NCBI GenBank assembly: GCA_017475805.1
Contig: JAFVEW010000248.1
Span: 1 to 13,901 of the forward strand
DNA: 13,901 nt
Direction: 5' to 3'
Source: Synergistaceae bacterium
GTDB lineage: Bacteria; Synergistota; Synergistia; Synergistales; Aminobacteriaceae
Positions 7,042 to 13,086 of the stretch are shown in pieces. Under the pieces are notes generated by a model, which saw nothing but the letters and a program-made list of their open reading frames with translations, was not told the origin of the DNA and made no database searches. Made by a program: the position numbers and the translations under genes. Every line of letters starts with the position of its first letter. Position 1 is the stretch's first letter.

Positions 7042-8025
7042 TTATTTATTTTTATCGACAGCAGTAAAAGCATTCTTGATATATTCATCAGGGTCGCTCT
7101 GTAAATAGCCGACTTCATGAAGAGCCTTAGCAAAATATGCGACGTCTGCACCGGCGTCAGTGTTGCTTCCATATTTATATGACTTAACAAGCTCGACGGC
7201 AAGGTCATAATCTTCGACTGCAACATATTGCTTTTCAGTTACGATTTTTACTGTTTCTTCAGGGTTTTCATTTATCCATGCTTTGGCTTTGTCATAGGCG
7301 CGTAACTCAGCGGCGATAAGTTCGGGCTGCTCCTTTATTAATTTCGTGGAGGCGTATAAGTAGCAGCAATAATGATTCTTGAAAGGCTCATCTTCAGCTA
7401 TATCTAAGATTGCTCTTGATTTTCCAGCTTTAATCGACTGCGCGGCCTGAGGGTCCCATAACGCTGCAACATCAATCTGCCCTGAATATAAAGCCTGAAG
7501 CTCTAAATTTGAATCGCTGTAGGGTAAAAATATAACGTCATTAATTCCAAGCGCGGCCTGAGCAAGCCATAATAAAGCCGCCTGATAAGTTGTCCCACCG
7601 ATTTCATCGACAGCAATTTTTTTGCCTTTTAAGTCTTTTGCTTCATGAATATCAGAATCAGGAAGAACATTTAACTTTATGCAGCCTTCGTGCAAGCCGT
7701 CAACAACAGTTAAGCCTATGCCGCTTTCGATAGCAGGGAAAAATTGAAAGTCGCCGTTTGCGCTGGCTATCGTTCCATTATTGAGGCCGACCTTTGCAGT
7801 TTCAAAATCAGCGGCAACTAATGTCGCATCGATTCCTTCTTCAGCAAAAAAACCTCTTTCATAAGCGATATAAGTCGGAGAATTGCAGAGTGAACCGCTC
7901 TTGCCCGGTATCGTGATTTTCCATTTTGCTTCGTCAGGCTTAACTTTTATTTCATCATTAGCCCACGCACCAGAGACTACAGCAAGAAGCGCAACGAGAG
8001 AAAAAATAAATAAAAACTTCTTCAT
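7042..8025 (-). CDS. SsuA/NMT1-like ABC importer periplasmic binding protein
   Basis: The protein has 327 residues. A Sec signal peptide covers residues 1-22 (SGAWA then N). The mature protein resembles NMT1/SsuA-type binding proteins: a ligand-entry segment SGSLCNSPTYIAYERGFFAEEGID (43-66), then ADFETAKVGLNNG, DLKGKKIAVDEIGGTTYQ (131-148) and GQIDVAALWDP (182-192). The start at 8025 (ATG) is chosen over an in-frame GTG at 8034 because AAGGAG lies 11 nt before the ATG but only 2 nt before the GTG. It is the first structural gene of the six-gene transporter operon and lies just after an attenuator-type terminator. It should serve the SsuC/SsuB-like proteins at the other end of the operon. The ligand cannot be read from sequence; sulfonate-like or other organosulfur compounds are favoured by context. 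Confidence 0.88.
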   Translation of the reverse strand: MKKFLFIFSLVALLAVVSGAWANDEIKVKPDEAKWKITIPGKSGSLCNSPTYIAYERGFFAEEGIDATLVAADFETAKVGLNNGTIASANGDFQFFPAIESGIGLTVVDGLHEGCIKLNVLPDSDIHEAKDLKGKKIAVDEIGGTTYQAALLWLAQAALGINDVIFLPYSDSNLELQALYSGQIDVAALWDPQAAQSIKAGKSRAILDIAEDEPFKNHYCCYLYASTKLIKEQPELIAAELRAYDKAKAWINENPEETVKIVTEKQYVAVEDYDLAVELVKSYKYGSNTDAGADVAYFAKALHEVGYLQSDPDEYIKNAFTAVDKNK

Positions 8026-8061
8026 AAAAAACACAACTCCTTAAGAATTTTTTTTAACCAT

Positions 8062-8099
8062 AAAAAAACAGAGTGCCGATTAATTTCGTACACCCTGTT
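8062..8099 (-). terminator. Attenuator terminator in the transporter operon leader
   Basis: On the minus strand AACAGGGTG (8099-8091) pairs with CACTCTGTT (8075-8067) over 9 bp with one G-U pair. The 15-nt loop can close further (CGA/TCG), and a run of seven T follows at once. It stands before, not after, its gene: 37 nt upstream of the SsuA-like ATG. Its 5' arm overlaps the segment that can pair with the leader ORF, so it is the terminator half of an attenuator. Confidence 0.85.
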
Positions 8100-8155
8100 C
8101 ATTTAAGTTCTAAGATTTTACGTATGTATGATGACTACGAACCGCAGGGGTACGA
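8086..8155 (-). promoter_or_regulatory. Antiterminator: leader codons 25-28 pair with terminator 5' arm
   Basis: On the minus strand TCGTACCCCTG (8155-8145) is complementary to CAGGGTGTACGA (8097-8086): TCGTAC pairs with GTACGA and CCCTG with CAGGG, 11 bp with a single bulged T. This pairing and the terminator stem use the same bases and exclude each other. The 5' strand lies inside the leader ORF, five codons after the last of the clustered Cys codons, so a ribosome stalled there leaves it free while one at the stop codon covers it. Confidence 0.75.
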
Positions 8156-8227
8156 GAAATTAAAGCTGCACATTCTGCAACACATCATCATGCTAAAGCT
8201 GAAGAATAAATTTGAATTTCTTAACAT
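8135..8227 (-). CDS. Cys/Met-rich leader peptide (30 residues) controlling the transporter operon
   Basis: A 30-codon frame starts at the ATG at 8227 and ends at the TAG at 8135-8137. It begins MLRNSNLFFSFS and then has the cluster MMMCCRMC at residues 13-20, with a fourth Cys at 28: five Met and four Cys in 30 residues. AGGAG (8243-8239) lies 11 nt before the ATG. A strong promoter sits about 60 nt upstream and a terminator/antiterminator pair downstream, overlapping the 3' end of the frame. The product is expected to have no function beyond its own translation, which would gauge charged tRNA-Cys and/or tRNA-Met, as the leader peptides of trp and his operons do for their amino acids. A shorter start at Met13-15 is possible but has no Shine-Dalgarno. 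Confidence 0.75.
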   Translation of the reverse strand: MLRNSNLFFSFSMMMCCRMCSFNFSYPCGS

Positions 8228-8238
8228 TACCCTTGCGA
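8142..8238 (-). promoter_or_regulatory. Competing leader stem (region 1:2) next to the leader Shine-Dalgarno
   Basis: On the minus strand TCGCAAGGGTA (8238-8228), lying between the leader Shine-Dalgarno and its ATG, can pair with TACCCCTGCGG (8152-8142) at 10 of 11 positions, counting one G-U. The second strand overlaps the antiterminator 5' arm. In an untranslated leader this stem would block the antiterminator and favour termination, the role of the 1:2 stem in classical attenuators. Confidence 0.55.
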
Positions 8239-8295
8239 CTCCTCTCTTTATTTTTCTTTAATCTTTTAATTTTTCTTAAAATTTCATTGCGCGAG

Positions 8296-8324
8296 ATAAT
8301 ATACCCGTTAAGTATGTTTGTCAA
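8296..8324 (-). promoter_or_regulatory. Strong sigma-70-type promoter of the transporter operon
   Basis: The minus strand reads TTGACA (8324-8319), a 17-nt spacer and TATTAT (8301-8296). The -35 is perfect and the -10 has one mismatch. Transcription would start near 8289, giving an untranslated leader of about 260 nt before the SsuA-like ATG, which houses the leader peptide and attenuator. The promoter begins 12 nt after the stop of the upstream elm1-like gene. Confidence 0.8.
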
Positions 8325-8335
8325 GTTTTGATGAT

Positions 8336-9400
8336 TTAGCTCTCTAATATCCAGCGAGCTGCGCGCTTGGCCTCGTTAAAATCTTTGCCGTGCTTTTGTT
8401 CGTCGGGAGCTAAAAATTTATCAAAGTCAGGAAAGCCTCCTAAATCTACGAGCAAATCTTGAGCTTCCATTTTTGCAAACATTTCGTCAAACCTTTGAGT
8501 TCCATAGCCGAATGTCTTTTTTATAAATCCTGAACTCTTAGGAACGCGAAGCAAGCCGACTTTGAAGCCTGCCGTGATTGCTTCAGAGACCATTGAAACG
8601 CTGTCCTCAGTAACAATAACATGGGTAGCCGCGCCTAAAATTGAAGTAACGGCGTTGACTTTAGGATTTCTTGTGAGAATTAACAAATATCCCGTAGAAG
8701 GAAATGACATGAACATATCTTCGATTGCTTTTTCAACGTATTCATCAGTGCGCCGCGAGGTCGTTATTAAAATCGTTATGTCCGTGAAACGCTTAAGGTC
8801 GCCTAAAACTTCATTGGCCCATTTTGCTGTGATCTGATAATTTCCGTCGTCGCCGCCGACTAAAACAGCCACAACTTTTTTATTAAAGTTTCTATTAGCG
8901 AAAAAACTTTGAGCCGTCTTTTTCGTGAGTTCTTCGTAAATATGATTAGGCGCGCCAAGAGTCGTCAAAATTTTTTTATCTTCGGGGTCGTGCGGGTCAT
9001 GTTCAGGGACTATAGCGAAATCAAAAGGCTTTGTCCCGAAAACTGAAGGTGTCATTATTACGGCTGATTGATTTCCTGTAGCCTTAGCAAGTGCAAGACA
9101 AAACGGAGCGGCGGTGCTTCCTGCTGAAATAAAAAGAGTATCAGGTTTGTTATATTTTTCTGATGAAATTCCGAACGATTGAAGCCATTTTTTAGAGTAC
9201 TCAGCGTCGTTAAAATAAATATTGCGGCCGACGATTTTTATTTTGAAAAATTTTTTCAAGCTCGAAATTTCAGGAAGTTTAAGAGGCTCTTCGACTTTAG
9301 CATTTCCAAGACGTCCAAGCCATTCAGCGACGCCTAATGATTGATGATAATGACCGCGAATGTTATCACTGACTATTACGACATGCTTAAATTGAGGCAT
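8336..9400 (-). CDS. ELM1/GtrOC1 family putative glycosyltransferase
   Basis: The 354-residue protein belongs to the 'mitochondrial fission ELM1' family, which in bacteria is associated with lipopolysaccharide assembly and has a GT-B-like fold. Diagnostic segments are SDNIRGHYHQSLGVAEWL (11-28), corresponding to the family's D-x-x-GH-x-x-Q motif, the central VLVGGDDGNYQ (near 179-189) and TEDSVSMVSEAITAGF in the C-terminal half, a nucleotide-sugar-binding-like loop. No signal peptide or membrane segment is seen. GGGAG lies 10 nt before the ATG, and the start overlaps the kdsB stop by 14 nt, so it is coupled to CMP-KDO synthesis. A role in transferring a sugar to the LPS core is plausible but inferred; the enzymatic activity of the bacterial family is poorly known. 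Confidence 0.85.
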   Translation of the reverse strand: MPQFKHVVIVSDNIRGHYHQSLGVAEWLGRLGNAKVEEPLKLPEISSLKKFFKIKIVGRNIYFNDAEYSKKWLQSFGISSEKYNKPDTLFISAGSTAAPFCLALAKATGNQSAVIMTPSVFGTKPFDFAIVPEHDPHDPEDKKILTTLGAPNHIYEELTKKTAQSFFANRNFNKKVVAVLVGGDDGNYQITAKWANEVLGDLKRFTDITILITTSRRTDEYVEKAIEDMFMSFPSTGYLLILTRNPKVNAVTSILGAATHVIVTEDSVSMVSEAITAGFKVGLLRVPKSSGFIKKTFGYGTQRFDEMFAKMEAQDLLVDLGGFPDFDKFLAPDEQKHGKDFNEAKRAARWILES

Positions 9401-10124
9401 TTTTGATAATCTCCCTAACTTTTTCTAAATCTTCGGGCGTATCGACACCGAGACTTTTAATTTTGCTGTCTGTAACTTTAATTTTAATTTTATAACCATG
9501 TTCAAGAATTTTTAACTGTTCGAGACTTTCTGTTTCGCTTAAAGGCGTCGGCTCAAGAGTTACATATTTTTTTAGAAATTCTAAATCATAACCGTAAATG
9601 CCTATATGCTGATAAATTTTTATATTAAGATTTTTATTTCGCTGATACGGAATTAAAGAGCGTGAAAAATACAGCGCATATTCATTCTGAGACATCACGA
9701 CTTTAACGATATTAGGATTTTCAAAATCTTCTTTTAGTTCACTGCAAAGAGTAGCGGCTTCACAGCCGATTAATAATTCTGCTACTTCGTCAATCATTAA
9801 CGGGTCTAACAAAGGCTCGTCGCCCTGAATATTAATAACAGCGTCGAATTTTTGATTAAAATTTTTTACGGCCTGCTCACATCTTGCTGTGCCGTTTGGT
9901 AAATCGGAGTCAGTCATGACGGCGTTTGCATTAAATTTTTTCGCGGCATTAAAAATTCTTTCGTCGTCAGTCGCTATTAAAAGACTGCTTAGGCTCTTGG
10001 CCTTTATTGCTCTTTCATAGACATGCTGAATCATCGGTTTGCCGTTAATATCAGCTAAAGGTTTGCCCGGAAATCTTGTCGAAGAATATCTCGCTGGAAT
10101 AACTCCTAAAATCTTTTTTTTCAT
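9387..10124 (-). CDS. kdsB: 3-deoxy-manno-octulosonate cytidylyltransferase (CMP-KDO synthetase)
   Basis: This 245-residue cytoplasmic enzyme activates KDO with CTP to CMP-KDO, the donor for lipid A-core assembly. The nucleotide-binding N-terminus IPARYSSTRFPGKPL (9-23), ATDDERI (51-57), IQGDEP (99-104, metal/substrate site), HIGIYGY (173-179) and ETESLEQLK (197-205) are all present and intact, and the length is that of the family. Minus-strand heptamer repeats just upstream supply AGGAAG about 8 nt before the ATG. It lies in a cluster with kdsA and kdsD; kdsC, the KDO-8-phosphate phosphatase, is not in this window. Confidence 0.96.
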   Translation of the reverse strand: MKKKILGVIPARYSSTRFPGKPLADINGKPMIQHVYERAIKAKSLSSLLIATDDERIFNAAKKFNANAVMTDSDLPNGTARCEQAVKNFNQKFDAVINIQGDEPLLDPLMIDEVAELLIGCEAATLCSELKEDFENPNIVKVVMSQNEYALYFSRSLIPYQRNKNLNIKIYQHIGIYGYDLEFLKKYVTLEPTPLSETESLEQLKILEHGYKIKIKVTDSKIKSLGVDTPEDLEKVREIIKNASI

Positions 10125-10129
10125 TTTTA

Positions 10130-10164
10130 ACTTCCTACTTCCTACTTTCTAACTCCTACTTGCT
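10130..10164. repeat. Five tandem heptamers between kdsD and kdsB
   Basis: The plus strand reads ACTTCCT, ACTTCCT, ACTTTCT, AACTCCT, ACTTGCT with an exact 7-nt period. It fills the gap between the kdsD stop at 10166 and the kdsB ATG. On the transcribed strand each unit resembles a Shine-Dalgarno (AGGAAGT, AGGAGTT), and the last one probably serves kdsB. Confidence 0.8.
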
Positions 10165-10165
10165 T

Positions 10166-11146
10166 TTACGCTATGCCGGCTTTTAATAATTCGTGAATAT
10201 GAACGATGCCGACTGGCTTATGATTTTCATCGATAGCTATCAACACGCTGATTTCATTTCTTTCCATGACGTTTACAGCCTTAGCCGCGAGTTCATTCGG
10301 TGAGATTGTTCTCGGAGTTTTAGTCATGGCCTGTTCGATTTTAGTGTTAAAAGCCTCAAAGCCTGAACGTTCAATTAAGCGTCTTAAATCTCAGTCCGTG
10401 AAAATTCCGATTAACTTTTCGTTCTCATCAATCACGCACGTTGCGCCGTATCCTTTTCCCGTTATAACAAATAAAGCCTCGCGGACGCTCACGCCTTTTT
10501 TCACGACCGGTAACTGTTCGCCGGTACCCATAACGTCAGAAACTCGCGTTAATAATTTTCGTCCTAAAGCACCGCCTGGATGGAATAAAGCAAAATCTTC
10601 GCGCTTTAAGCCTCTGAGCATCGCAACAAGAGCCGCTATTGCGTCGCCTATAACGAGCTCAAGAGTAGTGCTGCTCATCGGTGCAAGCTGTAAAGGGTCG
10701 CCTTCACTTTCAACATGAGCATTAATGATAATATCCGAATGAGTAGCGAGCGGCGAAGATAAATTCCCTGTTATCGCTATCATTTTCGCGCCTATTCTAC
10801 GGAAATGCGGCAGCAAAGCAACGATTTCAGACGAAGCTCCGCTGTTGCTGATTAAAAGTCCGACATCTTCGCGTCTGACCATTCCTAAATCACCGTGAAA
10901 AGCCTCAGCAGCGTGCAGAAAAAATGACGGTGTTCCAAGTGATGCTAAAGTTGCTGAAATTTTACGACCTACATGTCCTGACTTTCCAAGCCCTACGACT
11001 ACAACACGACCTTCGCAAGCAAAAATTTCACGTGCGGCATTCACAACTTCAAAATTAAGATTTTCAGCTGAGTGTAAAATCTCGTTTGCTTCAGTCTGCA
11101 TTAACTTTTTAGCAGCGTCTAATAATTCATTATCTGAGAAATTCAA
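10166..11146 (-). pseudogene. kdsD: Arabinose-5-phosphate isomerase (KpsF/GutQ type) with in-frame TGA at codon 252
   Basis: KdsD converts ribulose 5-phosphate to arabinose 5-phosphate, the first committed step to KDO. From the TTG at 11146, 3 nt after the kdsA stop codon, the frame has a SIS domain (about 40-180; GLGKSGHVG at 52-60, SNSGASSEI at 100-108, FHPGGALGRKL at 188-198) followed by two CBS domains. Codon 252 is TGA (10391-10393) where the family has Gly in the motif IFTDGDLRR. Reading through, a further 74 sense codons complete the second CBS domain and end at a TAA at 10166-10168, for a normal total of about 326 residues. So this is a single nonsense change or base error, not decay. 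The 251-residue product would keep the whole SIS domain and might be active. TTG is inferred; an ATG start at 11224 would overlap kdsA by 77 nt. Confidence 0.8.
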
Positions 11147-11147
11147 T

Positions 11148-12008
11148 TTAATTTTCCGCCAGCGGTGCTCCCACTTCGTCTTTCTGTAAATTCTGCCTTG
11201 CGTTATGAATAGCCAGGACTTCATCTAAAAATTGCGGCATTTTATCTAACGGTATCATGTTAGGCCCGTCGCTCAAAGCCTCTTTAGGGTTCGGGTGAGT
11301 TTCAGCAAAAACTCCGTCAATTCCTACAGCAGCAGCAGCTCTCGACAAAGGAAACGCCAGCGTGTAATCTCCGCCGCTTGCACCTCCGAGACCGCCGGGT
11401 CTTTGAGCACTGTGAGTAGCGTCAAAGATAACGGGATAACCGAAATCACGCATAGTTTTTAATCCCGGCATATCGACAACGAGTCTATGATAGCCGAGCG
11501 AAGTTCCTCGTTCACAAAATATTACGTTATCGTTGCCTGCCTCGCGACATTTAGCGGCGACATACTGCATATCTTCAGGAGCTAAAAACTGAGCTTTTTT
11601 AATGTTAATAATTTTTCCTGTTTTAGCAGCGGCAACTAATAAATCAGTCTGACGGCACAAAAATGCAGGAATTTGAATAACGTCGACAACTTCACCGACA
11701 GGAGCGGCCTGATGACTTTCATGAATATCAGTTAGAACTGGAACATTAACGACAGTTTTTATTTCCGCTAATTGCTCAAGACCTTTTTCAAGTCCCGGAC
11801 CTCTCCAAGCGTGAACAGAAGTTCGGTTAGCTTTATCGAAAGACGCTTTGAAAATATAAAGCAAATTTCTTTCTTCACAAATCCTTTTCATGAATTTAGC
11901 AACACGCAGGCCAAGCTCATAATTTTCAAGTGAACAAGGCCCGGCAATCACAGTTAAACTTCCGTCGCCGATAAATTTGCCGTCAAGAAAATATTTTTTT
12001 CTATTCAT
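11148..12008 (-). CDS. kdsA: 3-deoxy-8-phosphooctulonate synthase, metal-dependent class
   Basis: The 286-residue enzyme condenses arabinose 5-phosphate and phosphoenolpyruvate to KDO 8-phosphate. IAGPCSLEN (21-29) contains the Cys (Cys25) that marks the metal-dependent class, in place of the Asn of the E. coli-type enzyme. The other expected metal ligands are visible: His199 in FDATHSAQRPGG, Glu236 in FAETHPNP and Asp247 in LSDGPNM. KASFDKANR (54-62) and the phosphate-binding FCERGTSLGYHRLVVD (164-179) are conserved. It is followed directly by kdsD (TTG start 1 nt beyond the stop codon). The ATG at 12008 has no clear Shine-Dalgarno; the region upstream is A-rich. Confidence 0.96.
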   Translation of the reverse strand: MNRKKYFLDGKFIGDGSLTVIAGPCSLENYELGLRVAKFMKRICEERNLLYIFKASFDKANRTSVHAWRGPGLEKGLEQLAEIKTVVNVPVLTDIHESHQAAPVGEVVDVIQIPAFLCRQTDLLVAAAKTGKIINIKKAQFLAPEDMQYVAAKCREAGNDNVIFCERGTSLGYHRLVVDMPGLKTMRDFGYPVIFDATHSAQRPGGLGGASGGDYTLAFPLSRAAAAVGIDGVFAETHPNPKEALSDGPNMIPLDKMPQFLDEVLAIHNARQNLQKDEVGAPLAEN

Positions 12009-12030
12009 TTTTATTTTTTAATTAATAAAT

Positions 12031-12074
12031 TTAGGAGTTAGAAATTTTTTTACTTCCTACTTCCTAACTCCTAA
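12031..12074. repeat. 11-bp perfect inverted repeat between fba and kdsA
   Basis: TTAGGAGTTAG (12031-12041) and CTAACTCCTAA (12064-12074) are perfect inverted copies separated by 22 nt. The right arm overlaps a tandem heptamer array. On the minus strand the hairpin would follow the fba stop, but the tail is only TTTATTAATT, so it is not a convincing terminator. An RNA-processing or partial-termination role is possible. Confidence 0.6.
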
Positions 12075-12086
12075 TTCCTACTTGTA
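12052..12086. repeat. Five tandem heptamers between fba and kdsA
   Basis: The plus strand reads ACTTCCT, ACTTCCT, AACTCCT, AATTCCT, ACTTGTA with a 7-nt period, nearly the same units as at 10130-10164. It begins right after the fba stop codon region and ends about 44 nt before the kdsA ATG. Confidence 0.75.
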
Positions 12087-12089
12087 TTT

Positions 12090-12953
12090 TTACGCTTTTC
12101 CGTCTGAACCGAAGAGCTTAATTTTCTCTCTTACAGTGTCCTTGATTGCCTCGAAGCCGGGAGCTAATAACTTTCTCGGGTCGTATCCTTTGCCTTCGTT
12201 GTCTTTGCCTGCTTCGATGTATTTACGTGTAGCAGCAGCGAATGAAAGCTGGCACTCTGTATTGACGTTGATTTTGCAGACGCCGAGAGTGATTGCTTTT
12301 TTGATCATGTCGTCAGGAATACCTGAGCCGCCATGAAGGACTAAAGGCATTTCGCCTGTCTTGGCCTGAACAGCTGCTAAAGTCTCAAATGAAAGTCCTT
12401 TCCAATTCGCAGGATATTTGCCGTGAATGTTGCCGATACCAGCTGCTAACATGTCTACGCCGAGATCAGCAATTCTCTTGCATTCGTCGGGGTCAGCGCA
12501 CTCGCCCATTCCGATGACGCCGTCTTCTTCGCCGCCGATAGCACCGACTTCAGCTTCGATTGACATTCCAAGATGATGAGCAGCGTTTGTAAGTTCGCAG
12601 GTCTTAGCGATATTCTCATCGATTGCGTATTTTGAGCCGTCGAACATGATTGACGTGAAACCGGCCTTAATGCACTTGTAAGCACCTTCGTAAGTTCCGT
12701 GATCCAAGTGCGTGCAGACAGGAACAGTAATTCCAAATTCTTTGTCCATTGCTTCGACCATTGCCTGAACAGTTCTGAAACCGCCCATGTATTTCCCTGC
12801 GCCTTCGGAAACGCCTAAAATTACAGGAGCTTTTAACTCTTCAGCAACTTGAAGGACAGCCTTTGTCCATTCAAGATTGTTGATGTTGAACTGGCCGACA
12901 GCATAATGACCAGCCTTAGCTTTTGTGAGCATTTCTTTTGCGTTTACTAACAT
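12090..12953 (-). CDS. fba: Class II fructose-1,6-bisphosphate aldolase
   Basis: This 287-residue zinc aldolase cleaves fructose 1,6-bisphosphate to dihydroxyacetone phosphate and glyceraldehyde 3-phosphate in glycolysis and runs in reverse in gluconeogenesis. HLDHG (82-86) carries the catalytic Asp84 and zinc ligand His85; Glu134 lies in EAEVGAIGG; further ligands are His177 (GNIHGKY) and His207 (VLHGGSG). The terminal segment INVNTE (228-233) is the phosphate-binding loop. Length and motifs match the short bacterial class II type; tagatose-bisphosphate aldolase (GatY/KbaY) is the main alternative and cannot be fully excluded. AGGAGGG lies 10 nt before the ATG. It is first in a leftward run followed by the KDO genes after an 81-nt gap with repeats, so whether they are cotranscribed is uncertain. 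Confidence 0.92.
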   Translation of the reverse strand: MLVNAKEMLTKAKAGHYAVGQFNINNLEWTKAVLQVAEELKAPVILGVSEGAGKYMGGFRTVQAMVEAMDKEFGITVPVCTHLDHGTYEGAYKCIKAGFTSIMFDGSKYAIDENIAKTCELTNAAHHLGMSIEAEVGAIGGEEDGVIGMGECADPDECKRIADLGVDMLAAGIGNIHGKYPANWKGLSFETLAAVQAKTGEMPLVLHGGSGIPDDMIKKAITLGVCKINVNTECQLSFAAATRKYIEAGKDNEGKGYDPRKLLAPGFEAIKDTVREKIKLFGSDGKA

Positions 12954-12999
12954 TAGAAATTTACCCTCCTAAAAAAATTAAAAAATTTTTGACGAGTAA

Positions 13000-13005
13000 A
13001 TTATA
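13000..13005 (-). promoter_or_regulatory. Putative -10 box for fba
   Basis: The minus strand has a perfect TATAAT ending 46 nt before the fba ATG. No convincing -35 hexamer is found at 16-18 nt (the nearest resembles GTGTTA), so the call rests mainly on the -10 sequence and position. Confidence 0.45.
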
Positions 13006-13038
13006 ATCGCAAAAGAGTTAATTAACACCGTGATTTTT

Positions 13039-13063
13039 AAGTAGCAAGTAGGAAGCAGGAAGT
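13039..13063. repeat. Heptamer repeats between fba and the ABC-F gene
   Basis: The plus strand reads AAGT, AGCAAGT, AGGAAGC, AGGAAGT, about three and a half 7-nt units. It is the reverse complement of the family seen at 10130-10164 and 12052-12086, so here the purine-rich strand is the plus strand, again the coding strand of the next gene. Confidence 0.7.
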
Positions 13064-13071
13064 TTTAAGTT

Positions 13072-13077
13072 TATAAT
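13072..13077 (+). promoter_or_regulatory. Putative -10 box for the ABC-F gene
   Basis: TATAAT is perfect but lies only 9 nt before the ATG at 13087, and no good -35 hexamer is seen. If real, transcription would start at or within 3 nt of the start codon, giving a leaderless message. It may simply be AT-rich background. Confidence 0.3.
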
Positions 13078-13086
13078 TTGAAAATT

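Noticed and set aside
8073..8261. 62-codon plus-strand open frame over the leader region
   Set aside because: It runs antisense through the leader peptide, antiterminator and terminator, has no Shine-Dalgarno, and its residues show no family features.
8040..8290. T-box or S-box (SAM-I) riboswitch in the transporter leader
   Set aside because: AGGGTG in the terminator arm recalls the T-box sequence, but the GGNACCGCG continuation and a recognisable Stem I are absent. The conserved SAM-I core segments are also absent. The Cys/Met-coding ORF with matching stems explains the leader better.
10391..10393. UGA as glycine (genetic code 25) in kdsD
   Set aside because: The position is a conserved Gly, but TGA terminates the SsuC-like gene at 3688-3690 and no other gene in the window has an internal TGA.
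10340..10393. Selenocysteine insertion at the kdsD TGA
   Set aside because: The family has Gly, not Cys, at this site, and no clear SECIS-like hairpin is seen in the 50 nt downstream.
10266..10718. 150-codon plus-strand open frame
   Set aside because: It is antisense to kdsD, has no recognisable domain or Shine-Dalgarno, and the minus strand carries clear SIS/CBS motifs.
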